64,000 nt of DNA from Nocardioides renjunii (lineage in GTDB: Bacteria; Actinomycetota; Actinomycetes; Propionibacteriales; Nocardioidaceae). The stretch spans positions 620,001-684,000 of the forward strand of contig NZ_CP141058.1 of assembly GCF_034661175.1 (NCBI RefSeq), read 5' to 3'. The notes beneath the pieces were generated by a model, which saw nothing but the letters and a program-made list of their open reading frames with translations, was not told where the DNA came from and made no database searches. Within the stretch, counting starts at the first letter, position 1. Every line of letters begins with the position of its first letter. Of the stretch, positions 26,071-36,783 are shown in pieces. The position numbers and the translations under genes were made by a program.

Positions 26071-27561
26071 GTGTCACGGGGACTCGTCGGCAGCGTGCTC
26101 GTCCTGCTCGGGGGCCTGGTCGTCGCGACCATCCCGTCGAGCGCGACGGTCGCGGACGTCGACCTGCTGCAGCTGCTGCGCGGCTCTGCCTCGGGACGGA
26201 TGGCCGGGCTCGTCGTCGTGCTGGTGGGCCTCGGCATGCTGGCCTCGGCCTGGCTGCGCCTCTGCCGCGTGGCCGCCCGTGCCGATGCGTCGGAGCAGGC
26301 CGGCACGATCGCCCTGGTGCGCGCCGCCGCAGTGGCCTGGTCGGCGCCGCTCCTGCTCGCCCCGCCGCTGTTCTCCCGCGACGGCTGGTCGTACGCCGCC
26401 CAGGGCACGCTGGCCCACCGTGGTATCTCGCCCTACGAGCACGGCCCGTGGAGCCTGGTCGGACCCCGGTCGGTCCCCGGACCGATCGTCGAGGGGGTCG
26501 ACCCGCGCTGGATGGCCACGCCGGCGCCGTACGGGCCGGTCCCGCTGATCGGTGGCGACCTCGCCGCCGGGCTGACCGCCGACCCGTGGCTCCTCGTGGT
26601 CGCGCACCGGGTCATGGCGCTCGCCGGCCTCGCGCTGCTCGCGTGGGCGCTGCCCCGACTGGCGCGCTGGTGCGGCAGCAACCCGGCCCTCGTCTCGTGC
26701 CTCGTGCTCGCGTCCCCGCTGACGGTCGCGAACGGCGTCGCGGGGCTGCACAACGACCTGCTCATGGTCGGCCTGATGGCCGCCGCGCTCGTCGTCGCGC
26801 GCGAGCACGGCTGGGTCGCGGGCGCCGTCCTCGGCGGCCTGGCGGCCGGCGTGAAGCTCCCCGGCGGGCTCGTGTGCGTCGCCGTGGTGCTGCTCACCGC
26901 GCCGGTTGCTGCCGGCGTGGCCGTGCGGGTGCGCCACGCCGCCCGGGTCGCCGCGGTGTCGGTGGCCGCCCTCGTCGTGCCTGGGGTGGTGTGGGGACTG
27001 GGCATCGGCTGGCTCGGCGCCCTCACCGTGCCCGGGACCGTCGACACCCCGCTCTCGCTGCCGACGCTCGTGGGGGGCTGGCTCGACGTGGTCGCGCCGC
27101 TGGTCGGTCTCGGGACGAGCGACGGGACGTTCCTGGACGCGGTCCGCCTCCTGGCGCAGGCGGGCCTCGTCGCGGTGGTGGTCGCAGTCCTGCTCAGGTG
27201 GCGCACGGGTGACGGCGCCCAGGCGGTCCGCGCCGCCGCGCTGCTGACCGGGGCGGCTGTCGCGCTGAGCCCGGTGGTCCACCTGTGGTACTTCCTGTGG
27301 GTGGTCCCGTTCGTCGCCGTGCTCCGCCTCGGCCGCTCCGCGACGGCCGCACTGGTCGCCGTGTCACTGGTCGCCGGCCTCGTGGCGCCGATGGACTCGT
27401 CCCTGCACGGCGCCTACCTCGCGATCGTGATCGGCTCCCTCGTCGTGGCCGCCGCGGCCGCGCTGCTGCTGGTCACCCGGCGCGCCCGCGAGCGGCTGGC
27501 CGGCATCGCGACCGACGAGTGGACCGCGAGCAACGACTCGACCGTCGTCGACCAGGGGTAG
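26071..27561 (+). CDS. Polyprenol-phosphate-mannose-dependent alpha-1,6-mannosyltransferase (MptB-like, GT-C)
   Basis: Polytopic membrane protein of 496 residues with about 12 hydrophobic helices. It has the GT-C organisation of MptB: an early extracellular loop with FSRDGWSYAAQGTLAHRGIS (the acidic catalytic position after the first helices), then the ISPYEHGP and PYGPVPL segments and the long LHNDLLMVGLMAAALVVARE helix. It is predicted to extend the lipomannan alpha-1,6-mannan backbone. GTG codons at 26068 and 26071 are both possible. Its last 148 bases overlap the convergent GT4 gene. Confidence 0.85.
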   Translation: MSRGLVGSVLVLLGGLVVATIPSSATVADVDLLQLLRGSASGRMAGLVVVLVGLGMLASAWLRLCRVAARADASEQAGTIALVRAAAVAWSAPLLLAPPLFSRDGWSYAAQGTLAHRGISPYEHGPWSLVGPRSVPGPIVEGVDPRWMATPAPYGPVPLIGGDLAAGLTADPWLLVVAHRVMALAGLALLAWALPRLARWCGSNPALVSCLVLASPLTVANGVAGLHNDLLMVGLMAAALVVAREHGWVAGAVLGGLAAGVKLPGGLVCVAVVLLTAPVAAGVAVRVRHAARVAAVSVAALVVPGVVWGLGIGWLGALTVPGTVDTPLSLPTLVGGWLDVVAPLVGLGTSDGTFLDAVRLLAQAGLVAVVVAVLLRWRTGDGAQAVRAAALLTGAAVALSPVVHLWYFLWVVPFVAVLRLGRSATAALVAVSLVAGLVAPMDSSLHGAYLAIVIGSLVVAAAAALLLVTRRARERLAGIATDEWTASNDSTVVDQG

Positions 27562-28619
27562 CGCTCGGCGCGCTCGCGGGCGGCGGCCCGCCGGCTCACG
27601 ACCGGGCGCCCCGCCACCTCGAGGACGGCATCGGCCAGCGCGGCGGCGTCCGGGCGCGCCCAGGCGCCCGAGGCGCCGTCGACCAGCTCGCGCGCGCCGC
27701 CGCGGTCGGCGGTGACCACCGGCGTGCCGGACGCCAGCGCCTCGAGCACGGCGAGGCCGAACGTCTCGCCGGGACAGACGCTCAGCGCGACGTCGGCGTC
27801 GGCGAGGGCCCGGCTGAGCCGGGCGGGGGAGTCGACGTAGCCGTGGAAGCGGACCGGCGCGTCGCCCGCGAGCTCGACCAGCTCGTCGAGGTGCGGGCCG
27901 ACGCCGTAGACGTCCATCCGCACCGGCGTGCCGCGGCGGTGCAGCTCCACGGCGGTCGCCACGGCCAGGTGCGGGCTCTTCTCCCGCGAGAGCCGCCCGG
28001 CGTGGACCAGCCGGAGCACCGGGACGGACGGGCGGTCGGACGGGCGGTCGGACCGGCGGCTCCGGGGGCGGAACGTCTCGAGGTCCACGCCCAGCGGCAC
28101 GCGTACGACGGGGCAGCCGGCATTGTCGGCCGCCTGCTGGAACTCCTGGCGGGCGTAGTCGGAGGTGACCACGACCGTGTCGACGCTGCGGACGAGCAGC
28201 CGGTTGAGCAGCCCGATCGAGACCTTGGAGGTGGTGTCGAGGCCGGTGCGGAGGGCGAGCATGTCGCCGAGCCGCTCGTGCGAGAGCAGCACCGACCCGA
28301 CGCCGCTGCGGCGCGCCCACCGGGCGACGGGGAGCAGGGTCAGCTTGTCGCTGAGCTCGACGGAGGTCGGCCCCCACTCCTCGAGCACCTCGGTCACCCG
28401 CCACGGCTCGACGATGAGGCGGTAGCCCCCGCCGACCCGCGGCGCCCGCAGCTGCACGACGTCGCCGAGCGGCGTTGAGGTGCGGGCGTCCTCGGGCCCC
28501 GGCACCACCAGCAGGCGCCGGCACCCGGCGTCGACATAGCCCGCGCCCAGCGCGCGCAGCGCGGTGCGCATGCCGCCCGAGGCGGGTCCGACGAAGTTGG
28601 CCAGCTGGGCGATGCGCAT
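27414..28619 (-). CDS. Glycosyltransferase family 4 (GDP-mannose-dependent alpha-mannosyltransferase type)
   Basis: GT-B fold protein of 401 residues. N-terminal acceptor domain begins MRIAQLANFVGPASGGMRTA. The C-terminal nucleotide-sugar domain contains LRLVHAGRLSREKSPHLAVA and the CPGETFGLAVLEALASGTPV segment, with the EX7E-type retaining motif (E in GETFGLAVLE). An unusual inserted repeat RRSDRPSDRPS near residue 195 is encoded by a short tandem repeat (28023-28060). It resembles MgtA/PimB-type mannosyltransferases and pairs logically with the facing MptB-like gene. The last 49 residues are encoded opposite the end of that gene. Confidence 0.88.
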   Translation of the reverse strand: MRIAQLANFVGPASGGMRTALRALGAGYVDAGCRRLLVVPGPEDARTSTPLGDVVQLRAPRVGGGYRLIVEPWRVTEVLEEWGPTSVELSDKLTLLPVARWARRSGVGSVLLSHERLGDMLALRTGLDTTSKVSIGLLNRLLVRSVDTVVVTSDYARQEFQQAADNAGCPVVRVPLGVDLETFRPRSRRSDRPSDRPSVPVLRLVHAGRLSREKSPHLAVATAVELHRRGTPVRMDVYGVGPHLDELVELAGDAPVRFHGYVDSPARLSRALADADVALSVCPGETFGLAVLEALASGTPVVTADRGGARELVDGASGAWARPDAAALADAVLEVAGRPVVSRRAAARERAERYPWSTTVESLLAVHSSVAMPASRSRARRVTSSSAAAAATTREPITIAR

Positions 28620-28670
28620 GCGGGCACGGTGGCGCAGCGAGGTGAACGGACGGGAATGCCCGCCCGGCCG

Positions 28671-29885
28671 TCAGTGGGCCGGGAGGATGCGCCCGGTCAC
28701 CTCGCCGAGGGTGAGGCGACCTCCGCCGGTCGCGGGAGCGGTGTAGCGCAGGGTCACCTCGTCGCCGTCCTCGAGGAAGGTGCGCTCGCGGCCCGCGGCG
28801 GTGAAGGGCTCCGCGCCGCCCCAGCTGAGCTCGAGCAGCGAGCCGCGCTCGTCGCGGCCCGGACCCGAGACGGTGCCCGATCCCCACAGGTCGCCGGTGC
28901 GCACGCTGGCCCCGTTGACCGTGGTGTGCGCGAGCATCTGCGCGGGCGACCAGTACATCGTGCGGTAGGGCGGGCGCGCGACGACCTCGCCGTCGAGGAC
29001 GACCTCCACGTCGATGTCGAGCCCGGCGGGCCCGTCGACGCGCAGGTAGTCGAGCACGTCCGGGTCGGCCTGTCCCGGCAGGTCGGTCCACGCCGCGCCG
29101 AGGGCGGCCAGGGGCGTGACCCACGCGCTGATCGACGTGGCGAACGACTTGCCCAGGAACGGGCCGAGGGGGACGTACTCCCACGCCTGGAGGTCTCGTG
29201 CCGACCAGTCGTTGAGCCCGACGACGCCGAAGGTGTGCCGTGCGAAGTCGGCGGTGGTGACGCGCTCGCCCATCCGGGACGGCACGCCCACCACGAAGCC
29301 GAGCTCGGCCTCGATGTCGAGGCGCCGGGAGGGGCCGTACGTCGGGTGCTCGTCCGTGGGTGCCTTGCGCTGGCCGCACGGGCGTACAACGTCGGTGCCG
29401 GAGACCACGACCGTGCCGGACCGGCCGTGGTAGCCGACCGGGAGGTGCTTCCAGTTCGGCAGGAGCGGCTCCTGGTCGGGGCGGAACATCCGGCCGACGT
29501 TGGAGGCGTGGTGCTCGGAGGCGTAGAAGTCGACGTAGTCGCCGACGGTGAAGGGCATCAGCATCGTCACGGAGTCGACCGGTGCCAGCGCCGGCTCGAC
29601 GAGGTCGCGCTCGGCCTCCCCCGTCAGCAGGCCGGTCACCCACGCGCGGGTCGAGGCCCACACCTCCGGTCCCGCGGCCATGAAGGGGTTGAGGGTCGAC
29701 TGGTCGAACAGCTCGTGCGTGTCCACCATGTCGGCCGCCGCGACCACGCTGAGGTCGAGCACCTGGTCGCCGATGCGGACCGCCACGCGGGGGCGCTCGC
29801 CCGAGCGGGCGAAGACGCCGTAGGGCAGGTGGTCGACGTCGAAGCCCGAGCCGGCCGCGCCCTCGACCCACGTCGCGGCGCTCAC
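28671..29885 (-). CDS. fahA: Fumarylacetoacetase
   Basis: Protein of 404 residues that hydrolyses fumarylacetoacetate to fumarate and acetoacetate, the last step of tyrosine/homogentisate breakdown. The N-terminal domain (about 1-100) is followed by the FAH barrel with DYVDFYASEHHASNVGRMFR, the catalytic region PVGYHGRSGTVVVSG and the metal ligands in RRLDIEAELGFVVG and GLNDWSARDLQAWEY. The GTG at 29885 overlaps the previous gene's stop by four bases. It is divergent in function with hmgA across a shared control region. Confidence 0.95.
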   Translation of the reverse strand: MSAATWVEGAAGSGFDVDHLPYGVFARSGERPRVAVRIGDQVLDLSVVAAADMVDTHELFDQSTLNPFMAAGPEVWASTRAWVTGLLTGEAERDLVEPALAPVDSVTMLMPFTVGDYVDFYASEHHASNVGRMFRPDQEPLLPNWKHLPVGYHGRSGTVVVSGTDVVRPCGQRKAPTDEHPTYGPSRRLDIEAELGFVVGVPSRMGERVTTADFARHTFGVVGLNDWSARDLQAWEYVPLGPFLGKSFATSISAWVTPLAALGAAWTDLPGQADPDVLDYLRVDGPAGLDIDVEVVLDGEVVARPPYRTMYWSPAQMLAHTTVNGASVRTGDLWGSGTVSGPGRDERGSLLELSWGGAEPFTAAGRERTFLEDGDEVTLRYTAPATGGGRLTLGEVTGRILPAH

Positions 29886-30751
29886 GACGCCGCTCCCGCG
29901 GACGGCACCAGCCCGAGGGCCACGAGGTCCTCGAGCGGCTCGGTGACCGAGCACGACCCGAACGAGGTGAACCACCGGCGTGCCGAGGCCACGTCCGCCT
30001 CGGCCAGCCCGTCGGCGAGGGCCGCGCCGTCGCGCTGCTCGAGCACGGCGACCGCCTCGTCGGCGGAGCCGCCGTCCCAGAGCGCCCGGGTCGCGGCCAC
30101 CACGTTGAGGAAGCCGTGCGCGCCACCGCCCTCGGGGTCGTGCCGGACGGCGCGGTGCAGGCCGGCGGTGGCCTTGAACGGCGTCTCGCGGTCGAGGGCG
30201 GCGTCGATCCAGCCCGCGACAGTGCGCGAGTCGGGGACGAGGTCGTGGTCGACGTGGCCCAGGCGGAGCTTGAGCCGGTGGTCGCAGGCGGCGACCTCGT
30301 CGGCGGCGGCGAGCCAGGCGGCGGTCGGCGGGCCGGGCACCTCGATGAAGACGGGCACGTCGAGCCCAGCCGCCCGCGCCGCGGCGTCGATGCGGCGCAC
30401 GTTGCCGACCGGGTCGTCGGCGTCGCGGACCGCCGCCTCGAGTCCGGCGAGGCGCAGGCCCTTGCGCGCCGCCAGGGCGGCGACGCCCTCCACGGCACCG
30501 GCGCCGCCGGTCAGCACGACCGAGACCGGCATGTCGGCCGGGACGGAGCCGAGGGCGGTGTCGGGGACGACGAAGGACCCGGCCAGGCCGGACCACCAGG
30601 CCGTGCCGCGCTCGGCGTACGCCGCGAGGGCGTCGGCGAGGTCGGCGTCACCGGGCGGGAATACGGCCGCGTCGTCGACGAGGCCGCGCCACTGCTCGGG
30701 CCACGGACCGGGCTGCGGGTGCGACACGACAGGTGCGGAGGAGGGAGGCAC
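29882..30751 (-). CDS. Conserved protein of the homogentisate locus, unknown function
   Basis: Protein of 289 residues with no motif I can assign. The sequence alternates strands and helices in a TIM-barrel-like manner: WRGLVDDAAVFPPGDADLAD, then MPVSVVLTGGAG, LDVPVFIEVPGPP, HRLKLRLGHV and ETPFKATAGLHRAVRHDPEG. The last resembles sugar-lactone or aldolase-type barrels. It is the first gene after the divergent control region and is coupled to fahA, so a role in aromatic amino-acid breakdown, perhaps maleylacetoacetate handling, is inferred. No maleylacetoacetate isomerase gene is visible nearby. Confidence 0.7.
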   Translation of the reverse strand: MPPSSAPVVSHPQPGPWPEQWRGLVDDAAVFPPGDADLADALAAYAERGTAWWSGLAGSFVVPDTALGSVPADMPVSVVLTGGAGAVEGVAALAARKGLRLAGLEAAVRDADDPVGNVRRIDAAARAAGLDVPVFIEVPGPPTAAWLAAADEVAACDHRLKLRLGHVDHDLVPDSRTVAGWIDAALDRETPFKATAGLHRAVRHDPEGGGAHGFLNVVAATRALWDGGSADEAVAVLEQRDGAALADGLAEADVASARRWFTSFGSCSVTEPLEDLVALGLVPSAGAAS

Positions 30752-30771
30752 GGGACTACTCTAGCCACCAG

Positions 30772-30794
30772 ATAGCGGACGTCAGCGTCCGATA
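30772..30794. promoter_or_regulatory. Palindromic operator candidate between divergent hmgA and fah genes
   Basis: CGGACG-TCAG-CGTCCG (30776-30791), extended by ATAG/GATAG-like flanks, lies midway in the 65-base gap between the divergent starts. It is a likely repressor site for the homogentisate pathway; the regulator is not in this window's immediate neighbourhood. Confidence 0.5.
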
Positions 30795-30816
30795 GTCGGA
30801 TGACGGGAGCACGCGG

Positions 30817-32037
30817 ATGGCCTACTACCGGGCGGTCGGACGACTGCCGCGCCAGCGGCACACGCAGCTGCGCGACGACGACGGGCACCTGTTCCGCGAG
30901 GAGCTCATGGGCGAGGAGGGCTTCTCCTCCGACTCCTCCCTGCTCTACCACCGCGGCGTGCCGAGCGCGATCACCGACAGCACGGTCTGGGAGCTGGCCG
31001 ACCAGTCGCGCACCCCCAACCACCCGCTCAAGCCGCGCCACCTCAGGCTGCACGACCTCGAGACGGGCCGGTGCCCCGTCGAGGGCCGCCGCCTGGTGCT
31101 CGGCAACAACGACGTGCGCATCGCGTACGTCGTGACCGGGACAGAGCCCTCACCGCTCTACCGCAACGCCATCGGCGACGAGTGCGTCTACGTCGAGTCC
31201 GGCACGGGCACCGTCGAGACCGTCTTCGGCGTCGTGCCCTACCGCACCGGCGACTACGTCGTGGTCCCGCGCGCCACCGACCACCGCTGGGTGCCCGCCG
31301 AGCCGTCGCGGCTCTACGCCATCGAGGCCAACAGCCACATCCACCCGCCCAAGCGCTACCTCTCCCGCTTCGGCCAGCTCCTCGAGCACGCGCCCTACTG
31401 CGAGCGCGACCTCCACGGACCCACGGAGACCCTCGAGGTCGAGGGCACCGACGTCGAGGTGCTCGTGAAGCACCGCACGAGCGCGGGCATCGTCGGCACG
31501 AAGCTCACCTACGCCACCCACCCGTTCGACGTGGTCGGCTGGGACGGCTGCCTCTACCCCTACACGTTCAACGTCGAGGACTACATGCCGATCACCGGCA
31601 AGGTCCACCAGCCGCCGCCGGTGCACCAGGTCTTCGAGGGCTGGAACTTCGTGGTGTGCAACTTCCTGCCCCGCAAGGTCGACTACCACGAGCTCGCCAT
31701 CCCGGTGCCCTACTACCACTCCAACGTCGACTCCGACGAGGTGATGTTCTACGTCGGCGGCGACTACGAGGCCCGCAAGGGCTCGGGGATCGGCATCGGC
31801 TCGATCAGCCTGCACCCCGGCGGCCACGCCCACGGACCGCAGCCCAGCGCGATCGAGGCGTCCCTCGGTGTGCAGTACTTCGAGGAGTCGGCCGTCATGG
31901 TCGACACCTTCGCCCCCCTCGAGCTCGGGGAGGGCGGTCGCGCGGTGGAGGACCCGGCGTACGCCTGGACCTGGGCCGGTCGTGGTCCCGACTCCGCCGG
32001 CGACGACGGCGGGCCGGCGGTCTACAGCAACAGCTGA
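30817..32037 (+). CDS. hmgA: Homogentisate 1,2-dioxygenase
   Basis: Non-haem Fe(II) ring-cleaving dioxygenase of 406 residues acting on homogentisate to give maleylacetoacetate. Cupin-type family segments are visible: YRNAIGDECVYVESGTGTVE, the GDYVVVPRATDHRW strand, ANSHIHPPKRYLS and the C-terminal HPGGHAHGPQPSAIE with VDTFAPLELGE. The iron ligands of the family (two His and a Glu) fall in the PYYHSNVDSDEVMFYVGG and HAHGP regions. It is transcribed away from fahA and followed by a double hairpin. Confidence 0.95.
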   Translation: MAYYRAVGRLPRQRHTQLRDDDGHLFREELMGEEGFSSDSSLLYHRGVPSAITDSTVWELADQSRTPNHPLKPRHLRLHDLETGRCPVEGRRLVLGNNDVRIAYVVTGTEPSPLYRNAIGDECVYVESGTGTVETVFGVVPYRTGDYVVVPRATDHRWVPAEPSRLYAIEANSHIHPPKRYLSRFGQLLEHAPYCERDLHGPTETLEVEGTDVEVLVKHRTSAGIVGTKLTYATHPFDVVGWDGCLYPYTFNVEDYMPITGKVHQPPPVHQVFEGWNFVVCNFLPRKVDYHELAIPVPYYHSNVDSDEVMFYVGGDYEARKGSGIGIGSISLHPGGHAHGPQPSAIEASLGVQYFEESAVMVDTFAPLELGEGGRAVEDPAYAWTWAGRGPDSAGDDGGPAVYSNS

Positions 32038-32083
32038 GCGACGGAGGCTCGGCCGCTGGCCGTCGCCTCGAGGACGAGATCAC

Positions 32084-32159
32084 GGAAGATCCGAGTCACC
32101 CGGTGGCTCGGATCTTCCACGTTGTCGCTGGAGTTCCCGGATATCCAGGGACTCCAGCG
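32084..32159. terminator. Two adjacent strong hairpins after hmgA
   Basis: Hairpin 1: GGAAGATCCGAG (32084-32095) with CTCGGATCTTCC (32107-32118). Hairpin 2: CGCTGGAGT (32126-32134) with ACTCCAGCG (32151-32159), whose interior is itself nearly self-complementary around GGATATCC. They lie between hmgA and zwf, which point the same way. Both are symmetrical and would work in either direction. They may be a terminator or a small palindromic repeat element. Confidence 0.65.
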
Positions 32160-32217
32160 CAAGCCGACAAGCCGACAGCCGACCGGACCCCTTCGGGTGG
32201 TCGTTAGCGTGGCGGGC

Positions 32218-33646
32218 ATGAGTGCCGAGCCAGGGACGCAGGGCGTCCCGGACCTGCCCGCCTGTGTCTTCCTCCTCTTCGGCGCGCGGGGCGACCTCGC
32301 GGCGCGCAAGCTGTTCCCCGGGCTCTACCGCCTGGCCGCCGCGGGTCGGCTGCCGGAGCGGTACGCCGTGATCGGCAGCGGCCGGCACGCGCCCGACTCC
32401 GACGAGGTCTTCCGCGACGAGGTGCGCGAGGCCCTGGACGACTCGGTGGACGACCTCGACGAGGCCGTCGCGCGCGAGCTGCTGTCCCGCACGTCGTTCG
32501 TCGCCTCGGACGCCGACGACGGCTCCGACCTGGCCGCGCGGGTGCGCGAGGCGGAGGAGGACCTCGGCGACGACGCGCTGCGCCTGGTCTACCTCTCCGT
32601 CCCGCCGGGGGCCATGTCCGGGATGGTCGGCATGGTCGGTCGCGAGGGCCTCGCGGAGCGGGCGCGCCTGGTCATCGAGAAGCCGTTCGGGCTCGACCTC
32701 CAGTCGTTCGGCGAGCTGGACCGCGACGTGCGCGCGGTCTTCGAGGAGGAGCAGGTCTTCCGCATCGACCACTTCCTCGGCAAGGAGGCGGTGCAGAACG
32801 TGCTGGCGCTCCGTTTCGCCAACGCGCTCTTCGAGCCGGCGTGGGACCGCAGCAGCATCGCCTCGGTGCAGGTCGACGTCCCCGAGACGCTGGCCATGGA
32901 GGGCCGCGGCTCGTTCTACGAGTCGACCGGCGCGCTGCGCGACATGGTCTCCACGCACCTGTTCCAGATCCTCGGCGCCGTCGCGCTGGAGGACCCGGGC
33001 GAGTGGACCGCCGACGCCGTCCGCCGGGCGCGCGCGGCGGTCTTCGAGGACGTACGTCCCCTCGACCCGTCCCGGGTGGTGCTCGGCCAGTACGACGGCT
33101 ACCGCGACGAGGAGGACGTCGAGGAGGACTCGACCGTCGAGACGTTCGTGGCGCTCGAGGCGTGGGTCGACAACGACCGCTGGCGCGACGTCCCCTTCCA
33201 CCTGCGCACCGGCAAGGCGATGGCCGAGACCCGGCGCACGGTGACCCTGCGGTTCCGGCAGCCCGAGTCGTCCGTGTTCGGCAGCGGCCTGGCCCCCGAC
33301 GAGCTGGTCCTCGAGCTGACCGACGAGGCGCAGGTCCACGTCGACCTGCTCGGCAAGCGGCCCGGCCCCGAGATGGAGCTCGCCCCCGCCACGATGCGCC
33401 TCGACCTCGGCAAGGAGCTGCCGGACGACGAGCCGCTGGAGGCCTACGAGCGGCTGCTGCTCGACGTGCTGCAGGGCGACCACACGCTCTTCGCGCACGC
33501 CGACGAGACGCGGCGGCTGTGGGAGGTCTGCCAGCCGGTGCTCGACGACCGCCCCGACCCGCTGCCGTACGCGTCCGGTTCGTGGGGACCGCAGGCGGCT
33601 CTCGACCTGCCGGAGGGCGGCTGGCGACTGGGACGGCAGGACGCCG

Positions 33647-33657
<11 letters not shown>
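32218..33657 (+). CDS. zwf: Glucose-6-phosphate dehydrogenase
   Basis: Protein of 479 residues that oxidises glucose 6-phosphate to 6-phosphogluconolactone with NAD(P). The nucleotide motif reads FGARGDLAARKLFPGLY; the usual GASGDL has Arg in place of Ser. The substrate and catalytic motif RIDHFLGKEAVQNVLALRFA is intact, including the key His and Lys residues. EKPFGLDLQS is the EKP motif. The ATG at 32218 was chosen because the Rossmann strand starts 17 residues later. It overlaps the GH15 gene by 11 bases. Confidence 0.94.
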
Positions 33658-35499
<1,842 letters not shown>

Positions 35500-35503
<4 letters not shown>

Positions 35504-36753
35504 CGACCCCTTCTCGGGCCCGTCCGACCGGGATGGTCGTGGCACTGATCCCGTTCGTGCTGGCGATGCTGTCGATGATCGGCCCCTTCAGCATCGACAC
35601 CCCGTTCCCGGCCTTCGCCTCGATGGGCGACGAGCTCTCGGTCACCTCGGCGCAGCTGCAGCTGGTGGTGACGGTCTACATGCTGGCCTTCGCCGCCATG
35701 AGCCTGTTCCACGGCCCGCTCTCCGACGCCGTGGGACGCAAGCCGGTGATCGTGTGGTCGCTGGTGGTGTACGCCCTCGCGTCCGTGGCGTGCGCGTTCG
35801 CGCCCTCGCTGGAGTGGCTGCTGGTCGGCCGCGTCGCCCAGGGCCTGGCCGCCGGCGGGTCGACGATCGTGAGCCGCACCATCATCCGCGACCTCTTCGA
35901 CGGCCCGCAGGCGCAGCGGATGATGAGCCAGGTCGCGGTGCTGTTCGGCGTGGCCCCCGCGATCGCGCCGATCATCGGCGGCCTGCTCATCCAGGTGGGG
36001 CCGTGGGAGTCGGTGTTCTGGTTCATGGCCGGCCTCGCGGTGGCCCTGGTCGTGCTCACCGTGACCCTGCTGCCCGAGAGCCACCCGCCCGAGCGCCGGG
36101 TCCCGCTCCGGGTCGGCGAGATCCTGCGCGGCCTCGGCGAGGTGCTGCGCGAGCCGGCCTTCCACCGGATGACGTGGGCCGGCACCCTGGTCTTCGGCGC
36201 GCAGTTCCTCTACATCGGCGGCGCCTCGATCTTCGTGGTCGACCTGCTCGGCGAGGGCGAGCTCGACTTCTGGAAGCTCTTCGTCCCGATGATCGGCGCC
36301 ATGGTGGTCGGCTCGCTGAGCAGCGGCCGCTTCGGCCGGGTGCTCACCAGCTCACAGCTCGTCTCCATCGGCTACGCCGTCAGCACGGTGGGAGCGGTCG
36401 TCGGGGTCGGCATCGCGCTGACGCCGGCGGGCGAGGTCCTGCCCTGGGCCGTGGTCGGCATCTCGATGGTCGCCTTCGGCAACGGGCTGGCCTACCCCAA
36501 CATCCAGCTGCTGATGCTCGACCTGGTCCCCACGCGCCGCGGCGCGCTCATGTCGGCCTCGTCGTTCGTCACCCTCGTCTTCAACGCCGTGAGCGCGGCG
36601 GTCCTCGCGCCGTACGCCGGCCGCTCGGTCCTCGGCTTCTCGATCACCGCCGCGGTCTGCGTGGTCCTCGGCTGGCTCTGCTGGCGCTGGCACCGCGCGG
36701 TGAGCCGGGTCGCCCCCGCCCCGGCGGCCCCGGCTGTCGCCGACCGCATCTGA
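35500..36753 (+). CDS. Bcr/CflA-family multidrug efflux MFS transporter
   Basis: Twelve-helix exporter of 417 residues. The DHA1 motifs are clear: LVVTVYMLAFAAMSLFHGPL, the A-motif GPLSDAVGRKPVIVWSL, and the Bcr/CflA motif GRVAQGLAAGGSTIVSRTII. The antiporter C-motif GVAPAIAPIIGGLL is present in helix 5. It probably exports drugs or small metabolites by proton exchange. It overlaps the stop of the GH15 gene by four bases, but a functional link is not obvious. Confidence 0.93.
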
Positions 36754-36783
36754 CGGACCTGGACACCCGTCAGGCGGAAGTCG

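Noticed and set aside
24130..27561. A single very long plus-strand open reading frame of over 1,100 codons
   Set aside because: It crosses the repeat array and two minus-strand genes with clear family motifs. Only the part from 26071 matches a protein family (MptB-like).
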